The notes: a model not told the origin generated them from the sequence alone. Numbered from the stretch's first letter, positions 33,749 to 42,886 are shown. The stretch: 64,000 bases of DNA from CAVVUC01 sp963751395 (GCA_963751395.1 CAVVUC010000001.1:1302001-1366000); one strand, 5' to 3'. Made by a program: numbers and translations.

Positions 33749-34795
33749 ATGATTAGGAAAAGCTGTCTTTTGACAATTATCACTTTGGCTGCCGGAGTTG
33801 CTGCGGGAAACAATGTCCAGGCGTCGTTGGCACCGAGCTTTCAATTCAATGGCAAGGGCAACTGGTCCTTAGACGGAGTCGGCAGCAATTCGACGCCGGT
33901 TGGCACCGTGCAGGCTTTGGTGCCCGTGGGGTCCACCGTGCAAAAGGCGTTCTTGTATTCGAGCGTGCTGCTCGACGGTGCCGCAGTGTTCCAGTCGGTG
34001 AACTTTGACGGAGTCCTGATACCCAAGGCATCATTCACCGCTCTGGGATCCACTACTACTGCCAACTTGCAGGCTTATCGGACAGATGTGACTGCCCAGG
34101 TTGCCTCAAAGGTCGGCTTGGGAAGTGCGGTTCCCTTCGATTTCGTCATCCAATCGGAAAGCGCGAACACGAATGTCGATGGCGAACTCCTGGCCGTCAT
34201 CTACAGCAACCCGGGCGAACAGATTCGGACCATCGCGTTCTACGACGGGTTGACCAACCCCGCCGGCGATAGTTTCGGCATAAATTTTGCCGCTCCGTTG
34301 CCGAATACCACGGCAGCCAACTTCGAGGGGCTCTTCTCGCTTGGCATTGGTTTCGGTTTCCAAGGCCTCACTCAGTTTTCAACGGTGGACGTTAATGGCC
34401 GCCGCTTAACCAGCGCGGCTGGAGGTCAGGACGATGGAGGAGGGTTCGATGGCGGCTTGATCACGGTCGGCGGCCTCGGCGACAGCACGGCGAATCCGGT
34501 GGATCCTCTCGCGGGTCCGACCGGCAATCCAGTGTTCGACGACGAACTTTACGATTTGGCGAAAGGCAACGGTGCGAGTGCACTTCCCTTTTTGCTACAG
34601 GGAGACACCCAAATGATCGTCCGCACATCGAATCCTTCGTTCGACGACAACATCTTCTTCGCCGGACTGAATGTCACTGCGGAAGGCAGCGTGATACCGG
34701 AGCCTGGAACCTACGTGGCAGGATTGTCCGTTCTACTCGCGGCAATGCTGGGCAGCCGTCGGACATTGCGTGGGCTTGCGCAGTCGAAGACATAG
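33749..34795 (+). CDS. PEP-CTERM sorting-domain secreted protein
   Basis: The 348-residue product has a signal peptide (MIRKSCLLTIITLAAGVAA) and a C-terminal sorting signal: the VIPEPGTYVAG motif, a hydrophobic helix (LSVLLAAMLG) and a basic end (SRRTLRG). PEP-CTERM proteins are processed by an exosortase and usually go to the cell surface or extracellular matrix. The mature body is Gly/Asn/Thr-rich beta sequence and matches no enzyme I know. No exosortase gene is in the window. An inverted-repeat element and a strong terminator follow. Confidence 0.9.
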   Translation: MIRKSCLLTIITLAAGVAAGNNVQASLAPSFQFNGKGNWSLDGVGSNSTPVGTVQALVPVGSTVQKAFLYSSVLLDGAAVFQSVNFDGVLIPKASFTALGSTTTANLQAYRTDVTAQVASKVGLGSAVPFDFVIQSESANTNVDGELLAVIYSNPGEQIRTIAFYDGLTNPAGDSFGINFAAPLPNTTAANFEGLFSLGIGFGFQGLTQFSTVDVNGRRLTSAAGGQDDGGGFDGGLITVGGLGDSTANPVDPLAGPTGNPVFDDELYDLAKGNGASALPFLLQGDTQMIVRTSNPSFDDNIFFAGLNVTAEGSVIPEPGTYVAGLSVLLAAMLGSRRTLRGLAQSKT

Positions 34796-34815
34796 CCCCG
34801 GCAATCGTCGGCCGT

Positions 34816-34955
34816 TGCCAAGCTCCAGCTTGGTAACGCAAGTGTCCCTGAAGCTACGCTTCACCAGCGTGGCAGCGGGATTAGCATCCATTCACTCTCC
34901 GCAGCTGCGAAGCAGAGCTTTGAAGACATGGGCATTACCAATCTGGAGGTTGGGA
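34816..34955. repeat. 140-bp inverted-repeat element after the PEP-CTERM gene
   Basis: The end TGCCAAGCTCCAGCTTGGTAACGC at its left (34816-34839) pairs with 34932-34955 at about 20 of 24 positions, and the left end itself contains the palindrome CCAAGCT-CC-AGCTTGG. Inner segments (AAGCTACGCTTC and GAAGCAGAGCTTT) are also partly complementary, so the whole unit can fold. No ORF is present. Confidence 0.72.
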
Positions 34956-34983
34956 TCGAGGAAAGCAGTCTTACTGGGCGAGC

Positions 34984-35017
34984 AAAAAAAGGGCGCGGAT
35001 CACTCCGCGCCCTTTTT
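34984..35017. terminator. Bidirectional rho-independent terminator
   Basis: An A7 run, GGGCGCGGA, a TCAC loop, TCCGCGCCC and a T5 run form a near-perfect hairpin flanked by A and T runs. It lies between two convergent genes, the PEP-CTERM gene ending at 34795 and the sugar kinase ending at 35040, and can end transcription from both sides. Confidence 0.93.
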
Positions 35018-35039
35018 GTTTCGACAATGAAAACAGCGA

Positions 35040-36122
35040 TCAGCGCTGGATGCGCGCTGAGCCGCCTTTGGCAAATGCCTTAACCTGCTCCACGGTCGCC
35101 ATGGTCGTGTCGCCGGGGAATGTGGTGAGCAGCGCGCCGTGAGCCCAGCCGAGCTTCACGGCTTCCTCCGGTGACTCGCCGCTGAGCAGGCCGTAGAAGA
35201 ATCCCGCCGCGTAACCATCGCCGCCGCCGACGCGGTCGATGACATCGAGTTCGCATGTCGGCGAGGTGCAGGTCTGGCCGTTGATCCACGCGACGGCTCC
35301 CCAACTGTGCCGGTTGGTCGAATGCACTTCGCGCAATGTGGTGGCGACGATTTTGATGTGCGGATGCTTTTTCCTGACGTTGTCCATCATGCTGACGAAC
35401 GCGCTCGGATCGAGCTTGGATTTCGCGGCGACTTCCGGGCCGGGAATGCCGAGACCGAGCTGCAGGTCCTCTTCGTTGCCGACAAGCACATCCACGTTCT
35501 TCACGATGCGATCGAGCACCGCAACCGCGCGATCGTGACCCCCGGAAATGTTCCAAAGCTTCGCGCGGTAGTTGAGGTCGAACGACGTGACGGCTCCCGC
35601 AGCTTTGGCGGCCGCCATCGCTTCGATGATGACCTCCGCTGTTGTCGGCGAGAGCGCGGCGAAGATGCCGCCGCTGTGGAACCATCGGACGCCGCTCGCG
35701 AAGATTTCCTTCCAGTTGAAATCGCCGGGCTGGAGCTGTGCCGCGGCTTCGTTGCAACGGTTGTAAAACACAACGGGCGCGCGCACGCCCTGACCGCGAT
35801 CGCTGTAAACCGTCGCCATGTTCGGGCCGTTGACCCCGTCGTGCTTGAAGTGTTTGTAGAACGGCTTCACACCCATTGCGCGCACGCGCTCCGCGATGAG
35901 GTCGCCAACCGGATAATCGACCATCGCGCTGGCGATGCCTGTATTCAGGCGGAAGCAGTCGGCCAAGTTTGCGGCAACATTGAACTCGCCGCCGCTCACG
36001 TGGATGTCGCACGAGTGAGCTTTCCGGAACGGGATGATGCCGGGATCGAGTCGGTGAATCAGCGCGCCGAGCGAGAGAAAATCCAACGCGGCGTCTTTAC
36101 GGATGTTTAGACCAGTGTTCAT
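35040..36122 (-). CDS. PfkB-family sugar kinase, 2-keto-3-deoxygluconate-kinase-like
   Basis: The 360-residue kinase has the ribokinase-fold landmarks: VSGGEFNVAANLA (sugar-binding GGxxxNxA), the LVGNEEDLQLGL segment, ATTLREV, and the C-terminal DRVGGGDGYAAGFFYGLL with the catalytic Asp and anion hole. The usual GAGD reads GGGD here. KDG kinase is the likely role because of length and the SDR/LarA-like sugar-acid genes in the same window, but ribokinase-fold substrates are hard to assign. The start MNTGLNIRKDAALDF is the only one giving a full N-terminus. Confidence 0.82.
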   Translation of the reverse strand: MNTGLNIRKDAALDFLSLGALIHRLDPGIIPFRKAHSCDIHVSGGEFNVAANLADCFRLNTGIASAMVDYPVGDLIAERVRAMGVKPFYKHFKHDGVNGPNMATVYSDRGQGVRAPVVFYNRCNEAAAQLQPGDFNWKEIFASGVRWFHSGGIFAALSPTTAEVIIEAMAAAKAAGAVTSFDLNYRAKLWNISGGHDRAVAVLDRIVKNVDVLVGNEEDLQLGLGIPGPEVAAKSKLDPSAFVSMMDNVRKKHPHIKIVATTLREVHSTNRHSWGAVAWINGQTCTSPTCELDVIDRVGGGDGYAAGFFYGLLSGESPEEAVKLGWAHGALLTTFPGDTTMATVEQVKAFAKGGSARIQR

Positions 36123-36250
36123 GAGGATGTGTGTGTGGTGGTTTTGGAAGAGCGGCTAGAATTTCATCCGTAGATGGAAAATCAAAGTTCAAATTTCCGC
36201 GTGGCACACGGTGCGCAACTTCCTCCGGCACTTTGGGGTTTCAATGTCTC

Positions 36251-36910
36251 ATGAAAAACCGTTTTCAAACGCGCGCGTTCACGCTTATCGAACTGCTGAC
36301 GGTCATATCCCTCATTGCGGTGCTGGCGACGCTTATTTTTGCCGCGACTCAGACGACCTTTCGTCAGAGCAGCCAGACCGCGTCGCTCAGCAACATGCGG
36401 CAGGTGGGCATCGCATTTCTTCTCTACGCAGGTGAAAACAATTTCGCGCTGCCAGGCCGCAACAGCGGGACCGACGTGTCCAAATGGCCCAGGCTGCTGG
36501 CGGGCTATTTGAAGGATGTGCGCGTCTATGCAGCGCCTGGCGATCCCGAGAACTACATCAAGCGCAGCGTCGATCCTCTGGATAACGACACGAACAACAC
36601 GAGCTTCATCATGAACGGCTACAACGATCTCGGCACGATGGAAAATCCCGGCGTGGAGGTGCGAATCAACCGCTTCGCTGCGACCAGCAACATTCTTTTG
36701 CTTGGCACCCCAAAAGCCGGCAGCCGGCATTTCTACATGGATTTTCTCGAACCGCCCCACGGCAACAACAGAGACGTGCTGAATCTGACGGCCTACGGGG
36801 ACGGCTCCAATTACCTCTTTGCCGACGGCGCGGCAAAATTCATCCGCGCAAAGGACTACGACGATCGCCTTTGGCTCGTGGACAAGACGTTTGAGATTCC
36901 GAATCTCTGA
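36251..36910 (+). CDS. Prepilin-type (pseudopilin) protein
   Basis: The 219-residue product has a type II/IV prepilin leader, MKNRFQTRAFTLIELLTVI, where peptidase cleavage before Phe and N-methylation are expected. A hydrophobic helix follows (SLIAVLATLIFAA), then a globular domain with the NYLFADGAAKFI motif, close to the DG-box of the large planctomycete/verrucomicrobial pseudopilin group. The ATG at 36251 is chosen because it places the leader correctly. It is an isolated gene, divergent from the sugar kinase; secretion genes are not nearby. Confidence 0.9.
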   Translation: MKNRFQTRAFTLIELLTVISLIAVLATLIFAATQTTFRQSSQTASLSNMRQVGIAFLLYAGENNFALPGRNSGTDVSKWPRLLAGYLKDVRVYAAPGDPENYIKRSVDPLDNDTNNTSFIMNGYNDLGTMENPGVEVRINRFAATSNILLLGTPKAGSRHFYMDFLEPPHGNNRDVLNLTAYGDGSNYLFADGAAKFIRAKDYDDRLWLVDKTFEIPNL

Positions 36911-36986
36911 GCGTCGCACTTTCGCCTGCACCCGGTCGGCAAGCGGGGACGCCAGAGCAAGAGGACTCTCGACAACTGGGACGGAA

Positions 36987-37967
36987 CTACTGGCCGCCGC
37001 CAATCTGCTTTTGATCCAGACGCTTCATCGTCGCGGCCTCGATCCTGTCGATCCGCTCTTTGAGCGACTCGTCGAGCTTCCGCATCTTGCTGTAGAGCGC
37101 CTTGTAGTATTGCTTCGAAGCCTTGGCCTGTTCTTCGTCGCTGGCGGCGTTGTCGGCCTTCTCCTGAAGCGCGCGCACCTGTTTGTCTTCCAGTGCCTTC
37201 ATCTGGATCTCACTCAAGCGCGCTCTCTCCTTCGAGTCCTTCGCGGCAAGATCCTCGAACGTGGGCACGCTCTCCGGCGGCATGTTCTCAGTCGCGGGAG
37301 TTGACTTCGCAGTCTTGGGTTTCGGCGTGGGCTCCGGTTCGGCCTTGGCTGGCGTGGTCTCTTTTTTCTCGGCGGCAGGTTTCGCTTCCTTTGCCGGCTC
37401 CGCCGATGCGGAAGGCTCGGGTGTCGGCGATGGCCGCGACTTCACTTTCGGCACTGGAGATTGAGCAGGAGTGGTGCTGGGCAAAGGCGTTGGCGTGGGT
37501 GTCGCTTTGCCCTTCTCTTTGGTGGCTGGAGCAGGAGTGGGAGTTGGCGTGGCTTGGCCTTTCTCCTTCGGAGCTGGAGTGGGAGTTGGTGTCGGCGTGG
37601 TCTTGCCGGCGGGCGTCGGTTTTGGTGTCGGCTTTGGAGTCGGAGTGGGGCGCGCCCCTTTCTTCGCCGGTGTGGCGGCAGGCGAGGCACCAGGCTTGGG
37701 ATGAATCCCGAACAGCCGTTGGAAAAACGACCGTTTCACGGGAGTTGGAGCGGGTGTGGGCGTCGGTGTTGGCGCCTTGCGACGGCGCTTCCGGGGTGCC
37801 GGAGTTGGCGATGGCGACTCTTCTGGCGCGGGCGTGGCGGCCGGCCCGGCAGAGGTGCTGGCCGGGGTCGGGGCCGGTTCGGCAGGAGTGGGAGGCTGCT
37901 GCATGTCTTGCGCGACGAGCGACCAGCAGAGGAGACCAGAGGAGGCGACAAAGAGGATTTTTTTCAT
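36987..37967 (-). CDS. Exported Pro/Thr-repeat protein with C-terminal coiled coil
   Basis: The 326-residue product has a signal peptide (MKKILFVASSGLLCWSLVAQ). About 200 residues dominated by PTPTP and Ala/Lys linkers follow, interrupted by a basic patch (RKRRRKAP) and KRSFFQRLFGIHP. The C-terminal 90-residue segment is a charged coiled coil (ERARLSEIQMKALEDKQVRAL...). Extended Pro/Thr segments usually span the cell wall or periplasm, and the coiled coil may anchor or oligomerise. The repeats produce long false frames on the other strand. Function is unknown. Confidence 0.75.
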   Translation of the reverse strand: MKKILFVASSGLLCWSLVAQDMQQPPTPAEPAPTPASTSAGPAATPAPEESPSPTPAPRKRRRKAPTPTPTPAPTPVKRSFFQRLFGIHPKPGASPAATPAKKGARPTPTPKPTPKPTPAGKTTPTPTPTPAPKEKGQATPTPTPAPATKEKGKATPTPTPLPSTTPAQSPVPKVKSRPSPTPEPSASAEPAKEAKPAAEKKETTPAKAEPEPTPKPKTAKSTPATENMPPESVPTFEDLAAKDSKERARLSEIQMKALEDKQVRALQEKADNAASDEEQAKASKQYYKALYSKMRKLDESLKERIDRIEAATMKRLDQKQIGGGQ

Positions 37968-38151
37968 GGGCGTGATTCTGAGTGCTCAGATTGTGATTAA
38001 CCGCGGGTTCTGTCTTTAGCAAAGGCCTGCCTGCTTCCGCAACATCGTTCCGCAACATCATCTGCGCGAAGTCTGGACGAGATCGCGAATTGTGTGGAGT
38101 ATGCCAATGAAAACGCGCCGCGATCATGAAGGGCGCAACAAGGATTTACTT

Positions 38152-38688
38152 ATGAAAAAACCCAGCATCTTACCGCTTCTCGGTTTCCTGATTGTCTTTC
38201 CGTGGTTTTACACGCGCAGACCCCGCGTCGCCCGACGCACTGTGATTCACGCGAAGCCGCCGGAGATTTTTCCGTTCATCAATGACCTCCGAAACTGGCC
38301 GCTCTGGACCGAGTGGGCCCGGCGCGACGAGATGCATTTTTCCTACTCGGGTTCGCCGGCCGGCGTGGGCGCGGTGCAGCGATGGGAGAGCGGTTGCATG
38401 TCGGGCGAGATGCGAATCGTCAAGAGCGTGGAGGACGACCACATCGCCTACGACCTCGACATCAACCAGGGCAAATACCATCTCGAAGGCGTGCTCGCGC
38501 TCGAAGCGGTGGGCGAATACACGCGCGCGACATGGGTTTGCAAATGGGAACTCAGCCGGAACCCCTACGCCCGCTACCTCGATCTTTTTTTCATGTGGAG
38601 GATCGGACGCGATTTCTCGGCCGGCCTTCACAACCTCGCGGAACTCATCGAGAAGCGCCTTCGCACCACCGCCGCCAGCACGCCGTGA
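38152..38688 (+). CDS. SRPBCC-family protein with N-terminal membrane segment
   Basis: The 178-residue product starts MKKPSILPLLGFLIVFPWFY, a membrane or signal segment, followed by a START/SRPBCC ligand-binding domain (ARRTVIHAKPPEIFPFINDL, NWPLWTEWAR, GVGAVQRWE and the long C-terminal helix). Such domains bind hydrophobic ligands, and the particular one is unknown. An AAGGA site at 38140-38144 supports the ATG at 38152. The stop overlaps the GTG of alr. Confidence 0.87.
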   Translation: MKKPSILPLLGFLIVFPWFYTRRPRVARRTVIHAKPPEIFPFINDLRNWPLWTEWARRDEMHFSYSGSPAGVGAVQRWESGCMSGEMRIVKSVEDDHIAYDLDINQGKYHLEGVLALEAVGEYTRATWVCKWELSRNPYARYLDLFFMWRIGRDFSAGLHNLAELIEKRLRTTAASTP

Positions 38689-39785
38689 GCGTCTCGCGTC
38701 GTTGCTGGGCGGAAATCAACCTCGACGCGCTCCGGCACAATGTCGCCGCGGTCCGCGGGTTGATCGGCGGAGCGCGCATCATGGCGATCGTCAAAGCGAA
38801 CGCCTACGGACACGGCCTGTGCGAAACCGTGAAAGCGCTGAGCGGCGCGGTGGAAATGTTTGGCGTGGCAAACCTCGGCGAGGCGCTGCAACTTCGTGAA
38901 GCGCTTCCTGCGGCAAACGTCTTTGTTCTCGGCCCGGCTTTACCGGAGGAGCGTGAGGAGCTCGTGCGGTCAGGTTTCGTACCGACCGTTTCGTCCGCCG
39001 AGGAAGCGGCGGCTTATGCCCGACTGGCGGAACGCGTGCAGGTGCATTTCGTCATCGACACCGGCATGGGGCGCATGGGCGCATGGCAGGACGACGCCAT
39101 CGCTGTGGCGCGTGAAATTCTGGCCATGCCTCAAATCGAAATCGCAGGGATCGCAACGCACCTTCCTCTTGCTGATGAAGACGAGGCATTCACCGAAAAG
39201 CAACTCCAGCACTTCGAAACTCTCGTCGCGCAGCTTGAATCCATCGGCCTCCGCAAGCCGCTCGTCCACTCGCTCAACAGCGCGGGAGTGATCCACTTCT
39301 CCCGCCATTCGCAAGAAATGGTGCGCGCCGGCTTGATGCTCTACGGCGTCTCTCCTCTGCCCGATTTCCAAAAAAATCTGCGCCCGGTGATGACGCTGAA
39401 AACCCGGGTGACTCAGGTGCGCGATGTCGCCGCCGGACACGGAATCAGCTACGGCCGCACGTTCGTCACCGAAAAGCCGATGCGCGTCGCCACGCTCGCC
39501 ATCGGCTACGCGGACGGATACCAGCGGCACCTCTCGAATCGCGGTGCTGAAGTGCTCATTCGAGGCCGGCGTTGCGCCGTTCTCGGGCGCGTGACGATGG
39601 ATCAAATCATGGCCGATGCGACCGCGCTCACCTCAATCGCGCCCGGTGAGGAAGTCGTCTTGATCGGGCGGCAGGGCGACGAGGAAATCCTCGCGACCGA
39701 ACTCGCGCAGAAAGCGGGCACGATCGCTTGGGAGATATTCACCGGCATCAAGGGCCGCGTGGAGAGGCTGTACATTTCAGATTGA
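38685..39785 (+). CDS. alr: Alanine racemase
   Basis: Alr makes D-alanine for peptidoglycan with PLP. The 366-residue product has the family start CWAEINLDALRHNV, the PLP-lysine motif VKANAYGHG, DTGMGRMG, HSLNSAGVIHF, MLYGVSPL and the catalytic-Tyr segment ISYGRTF, ending with ATLAIGYADGYQR and GRVTMDQIM. The start is GTG at 38685, overlapping the SRPBCC stop. Length is normal. Confidence 0.96.
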   Translation: MSVSRRCWAEINLDALRHNVAAVRGLIGGARIMAIVKANAYGHGLCETVKALSGAVEMFGVANLGEALQLREALPAANVFVLGPALPEEREELVRSGFVPTVSSAEEAAAYARLAERVQVHFVIDTGMGRMGAWQDDAIAVAREILAMPQIEIAGIATHLPLADEDEAFTEKQLQHFETLVAQLESIGLRKPLVHSLNSAGVIHFSRHSQEMVRAGLMLYGVSPLPDFQKNLRPVMTLKTRVTQVRDVAAGHGISYGRTFVTEKPMRVATLAIGYADGYQRHLSNRGAEVLIRGRRCAVLGRVTMDQIMADATALTSIAPGEEVVLIGRQGDEEILATELAQKAGTIAWEIFTGIKGRVERLYISD

Positions 39786-39856
39786 AGACTTCAGATTGTC
39801 CTCCCGTGCGCTTGCGCAGATTCGCTCAATCTGCAATCTACCATCTGCAATCTCCA
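39778..39856. repeat. Short AGATTG/CAATCT repeat cluster after alr
   Basis: CAGATTGAAGACTTCAGATTG begins at 39778, and CAATCTGCAATCTACCATCTGCAATCT-type repeats follow from 39827. The motif occurs as direct copies and as loose inverted copies. It fills the gap between alr and the RelE-like gene. It could form a weak hairpin, but no function is evident. Confidence 0.5.
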
Positions 39857-39864
39857 ATTCCCTC

Positions 39865-40227
39865 ATGTTCCAAATCATCTTCAACGAAATCAGCGCTGCG
39901 GAAATGTCGAGCCTGCCAACCGAACTGCAGCTCGATCTGCTCGCGGAATTTCAAGTGATTCCCGAGGACTTGGAAAACCTCACGTCGGACAAGTTCGGAG
40001 TCATCGAGCGTGAGGGAAAAAAGCTCTTCCGCTACCGCGCGAAAGACTACCGCATCTATTTCGAGAAAAGCCCCGAGGGCATCACGATCCACCGCGTGCT
40101 GCACAAGAACACCATTCGCGATTTCCTGTTCCGCACCAAACTGCCGATGGCCGAGGACGACCAACTCGGGAAGACGAAGGAATTCTGGAAGCTCATCGAC
40201 GAAGGCGTCGAGGCGCGGAAGAAATGA
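39865..40227 (+). CDS. RelE/ParE-superfamily-like protein without antitoxin
   Basis: The 120-residue product has a helical N-terminus (LPTELQLDLLAEFQVIPEDL), then the strand pattern of RelE-type folds (GKKLFRYRAKDYRIYF, GITIHRVLHKNTIRDFLFR) and a charged C-terminus. No antitoxin lies upstream, so it may be a domesticated RNA-binding protein rather than an active toxin. The ATG at 39865 directly precedes the first strand. It overlaps the next gene by four bases. Confidence 0.7.
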   Translation: MFQIIFNEISAAEMSSLPTELQLDLLAEFQVIPEDLENLTSDKFGVIEREGKKLFRYRAKDYRIYFEKSPEGITIHRVLHKNTIRDFLFRTKLPMAEDDQLGKTKEFWKLIDEGVEARKK

Positions 40228-42347
40228 GATCGTCGATCGATTCCCTTGTTCTCGACGAAGCCGCCCGCCGGGAGCATTTCCCTGTTTGCAAGAACAGCGT
40301 CTTTCTCGCACACGCCGGCGTCAACGTACTCCCGCGCGTGGTTGCAGATGCGGTGATCGAATACACACGGCGCTCCTGCGAACAGCATCAAGAGTTCGGC
40401 GACGTCATGCGGGATATAAACGACACGCGACGCATCGCCGGGGAATTCATCGGAGCGCAACCCGACGAGATCGCGCTGCTTGGCCCGACGTCGCTCGGCC
40501 TCAGCCTTTTTGCCAACGGACTCCCGTGGCGGGAAGGCGACGAGATTCTCTGCTACGCCGACGACTACCCGGCGAATGTCTATCCGTGGATGGAACTCGC
40601 GCGACGTGGCGTCGTCGTCCGCCGCCTCGAGCCGGAGCGACCCGGCGAAATCACGCCCGAACTTGTCGCAGCTTCGATCACCCCTCGCACACGCCTCGCC
40701 GCGCTGGCGTCGTGCAATTTCCTCACCGGCTGCCGCATCGACGTGGACGCGATCGGCAAAATACTGCACGAACGCGGCGTCCTGTTTTCCCTCGACGCGA
40801 TCCAGACGCTCGGCGCGCAACCGCTCTCGGTCGGGCACGTCGATTTCCTCAGCGCCGACGCGCACAAATGGATGCTCGGCCCGCTCGCCATTGGAATCGT
40901 GTTCGTGAAAAAAGAGCACTTCGATTTGCTGCGCCCGACGCTGCTCGGCGCGTGGAACGTGCGCTCGCCGAACTTCATCGCGCAACCGGACATCCGATTC
41001 TTCGACACGGCCCAGCGCTATGAACCGGGCGTCCTGAACGTCGCCGGCATTTACGGGATGAAGGCCGCGCTCGAGATGCTGATGGCCGTCGGAATCGAGA
41101 AGGTGTCCGGGCGCATTCTTGGTCTGAAAAAACATCTCGTCGATGCGCTGGAGGCGCTCGGTTTCGAGTTCATCGCGCCAACGAGCGGCCCGAACACAAG
41201 CGGCATCACCACCTTTTCACATCCCTCGGCAAAGATGAGCGATCTCTTCCGCCGCCTCGAAGAAAATCAGATCATCGCCTCCCTGCGCTTCGACCGGGAG
41301 AACCGCCAATACCTCCGCCTGAGCCCGCATTTCTACAACACGATCGAAGAACTCGACCGCACGATCGCTGTCTTGAAAAGCGGGCTTTGCGGGAAAGGCA
41401 ACGATGAGGGAACCGCCCAATGGCGCATCAGCAAATCCGCCCCTTGTCTTCGGCTGAAAGAACCGTTTTCACAATCGAATTGGAGATACAGCATGGAATC
41501 GATTCAGCTTGGCCACGAAATACTTGCAATCCGGATTCTCCCCGAATGTGGCGGCAAGATTGAGAGCTTGCGCTCGATTAAGTCTGGCCGGGAATGGCTC
41601 TGGCGTAATCCGTACCTGCCGATGCGGCGTCCGGCGTATGGCGAAAGCTACATCGAGAAGCTCGATTTCGGCGGATGGGACGAGATTTTCCCCTCCGTTT
41701 CGCCCTGCAACCTGACATTGGAAAACGGTGAAACGATCTCCATTCCTGATCACGGCGACCTCGTCAGCCTTCCTTGGACGGTTGAAAAGCGAGACTCAAA
41801 CTCCGCGCGGCTCTCGTGCGTCGGCCGCTCCTGGCCATTCCGGTTCGAGCGCCGCATCGCCCTTGCAGGGGACGGATTCACCGCGACGTATAGCCTCAAA
41901 AACAATCACCCCAACCAATCTCTGCCCTGGCTCTGGTGCGCGCATCCGCTGATTGCGATCGAGCCGGGAATGGCAATTCGATGGACCGGAATCGACGGCA
42001 GGGAAGCCGGTTCATCCACCGTCCCCGATCCGTCAGTATCCGGGTTCACACCTTCCGCGCAGAAGCGATTTGTGACCGGTGCCGCAGAAGTAAGCATCGC
42101 CGATCCCAGCGGCGCTGAGTCGCTCCGCTTCGCTTTTCGTCCAGATCAAATCCCCGTGCTTGGATTCTGGATCAATTATCTCGGCTGGACAGGAAGCAGC
42201 ACTCCAAACCTTTTCAATCTCGGTGTCGAACCGGCCACCGCCGCATTCGACGGGCTCGACGAAGCGATCGCCGTGAACCAACACAGAATCCTTGGAGCCA
42301 ACGAATCATGCGAATGGAGTTTGGAGGTCTCGCTTCATTCAGCATGA
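40224..42347 (+). CDS. Class V aminotransferase fused to an aldose-epimerase-like domain
   Basis: One 707-codon frame encodes two enzymes. Residues 1 to about 385 are a class V PLP aminotransferase/cysteine-desulfurase-like protein (FLAHAGVNVLP, LGPTSLGLSLFANGL, FLSADAHKWMLGP with Lys215 as PLP lysine, GAWNVRSPNF). After a linker of about 40 residues, residues 424-707 form a galactose-mutarotase-like beta-sandwich (MESIQLGHEILAIRILPECG, KLDFGGWDEIFPS, LPWLWCAHPLI, LGFWINYLGW). A GGAG at 41482-41485 stands seven bases before the internal ATG at 41493, so the second domain could also be made alone. This may be a true fusion or two genes joined by loss of a stop. Confidence 0.85.
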   Translation: MRSSIDSLVLDEAARREHFPVCKNSVFLAHAGVNVLPRVVADAVIEYTRRSCEQHQEFGDVMRDINDTRRIAGEFIGAQPDEIALLGPTSLGLSLFANGLPWREGDEILCYADDYPANVYPWMELARRGVVVRRLEPERPGEITPELVAASITPRTRLAALASCNFLTGCRIDVDAIGKILHERGVLFSLDAIQTLGAQPLSVGHVDFLSADAHKWMLGPLAIGIVFVKKEHFDLLRPTLLGAWNVRSPNFIAQPDIRFFDTAQRYEPGVLNVAGIYGMKAALEMLMAVGIEKVSGRILGLKKHLVDALEALGFEFIAPTSGPNTSGITTFSHPSAKMSDLFRRLEENQIIASLRFDRENRQYLRLSPHFYNTIEELDRTIAVLKSGLCGKGNDEGTAQWRISKSAPCLRLKEPFSQSNWRYSMESIQLGHEILAIRILPECGGKIESLRSIKSGREWLWRNPYLPMRRPAYGESYIEKLDFGGWDEIFPSVSPCNLTLENGETISIPDHGDLVSLPWTVEKRDSNSARLSCVGRSWPFRFERRIALAGDGFTATYSLKNNHPNQSLPWLWCAHPLIAIEPGMAIRWTGIDGREAGSSTVPDPSVSGFTPSAQKRFVTGAAEVSIADPSGAESLRFAFRPDQIPVLGFWINYLGWTGSSTPNLFNLGVEPATAAFDGLDEAIAVNQHRILGANESCEWSLEVSLHSA

Positions 42348-42886
42348 ACTTCGTCATCGAAGTTCTTTGCGAAGAAAAACCAAGTCGCCGTCAGCTTCGC
42401 AATGCCAGGGGCGTTCTTTTCAGCCGGAGCAATCGGCGGAACCGTGACCGTCACGTTGAAAGTCCGGGTCGCGAAGCCATCGAAGTTCACGGTGCAGAGC
42501 GAATTCGTGCCGCTCGAATAGACAGCAAGTCCGGCGTAAATGGTTCCCGAAAGCGCGATCTGGGCCGAGCCGACCTGATGCCAGGGCTGCACTCCGGGCG
42601 AGGAGTTTGACGCCTGGCAGGCGGTCACGTTCGAGCCGCTGCGCACAAGCTTGAACCATAGCGGCAGGCTCGAATGAGTTCCCGCGCCAGCAACGACCGA
42701 GGACCCGGTGCCGGCCCTCGAATAGAAGCCGTAGTCGGAAGCATGGGAATGACAAACGACATAACCGAACGCGGAGTTGTTGGCCGTGCTTTGCCGGAGC
42801 ATGATACCGCCCTTGAGGCAGCACGGTGGCGCCCGGCAACTGTTGGGCTGCCCGCCGGTGATCGTGGCGTTCCCTTCGAGTGTCAC
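42335..42886 (-). pseudogene. Fragment of a secreted DUF1349-like beta-sandwich protein
   Basis: The frame contains a block (GGIMLRQSTANNSAFGYVVC, LWFKLVRSGSNVTACQASNS, SGTIYAGLAVYSSG, VNFDGFAT) typical of repeated beta-sandwich modules in large verrucomicrobial secreted hydrolases and cell-surface proteins. There is no signal peptide; the frame is open upstream only to a stop at about 42932. The last 30 residues (APEKNAPGIAKL-like tail) look unrelated. It is most likely the remnant of a much larger gene. It is convergent with the fusion gene and overlaps it by 13 bases. Confidence 0.6.

Noticed and set aside
37193..37975. Plus-strand frames rich in Gly/Val/Trp and a CRISPR-like periodicity
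   Set aside because: The periodicity comes from the Pro-Thr codon repeats of the minus-strand secreted protein; units are irregular and there are no spacers.
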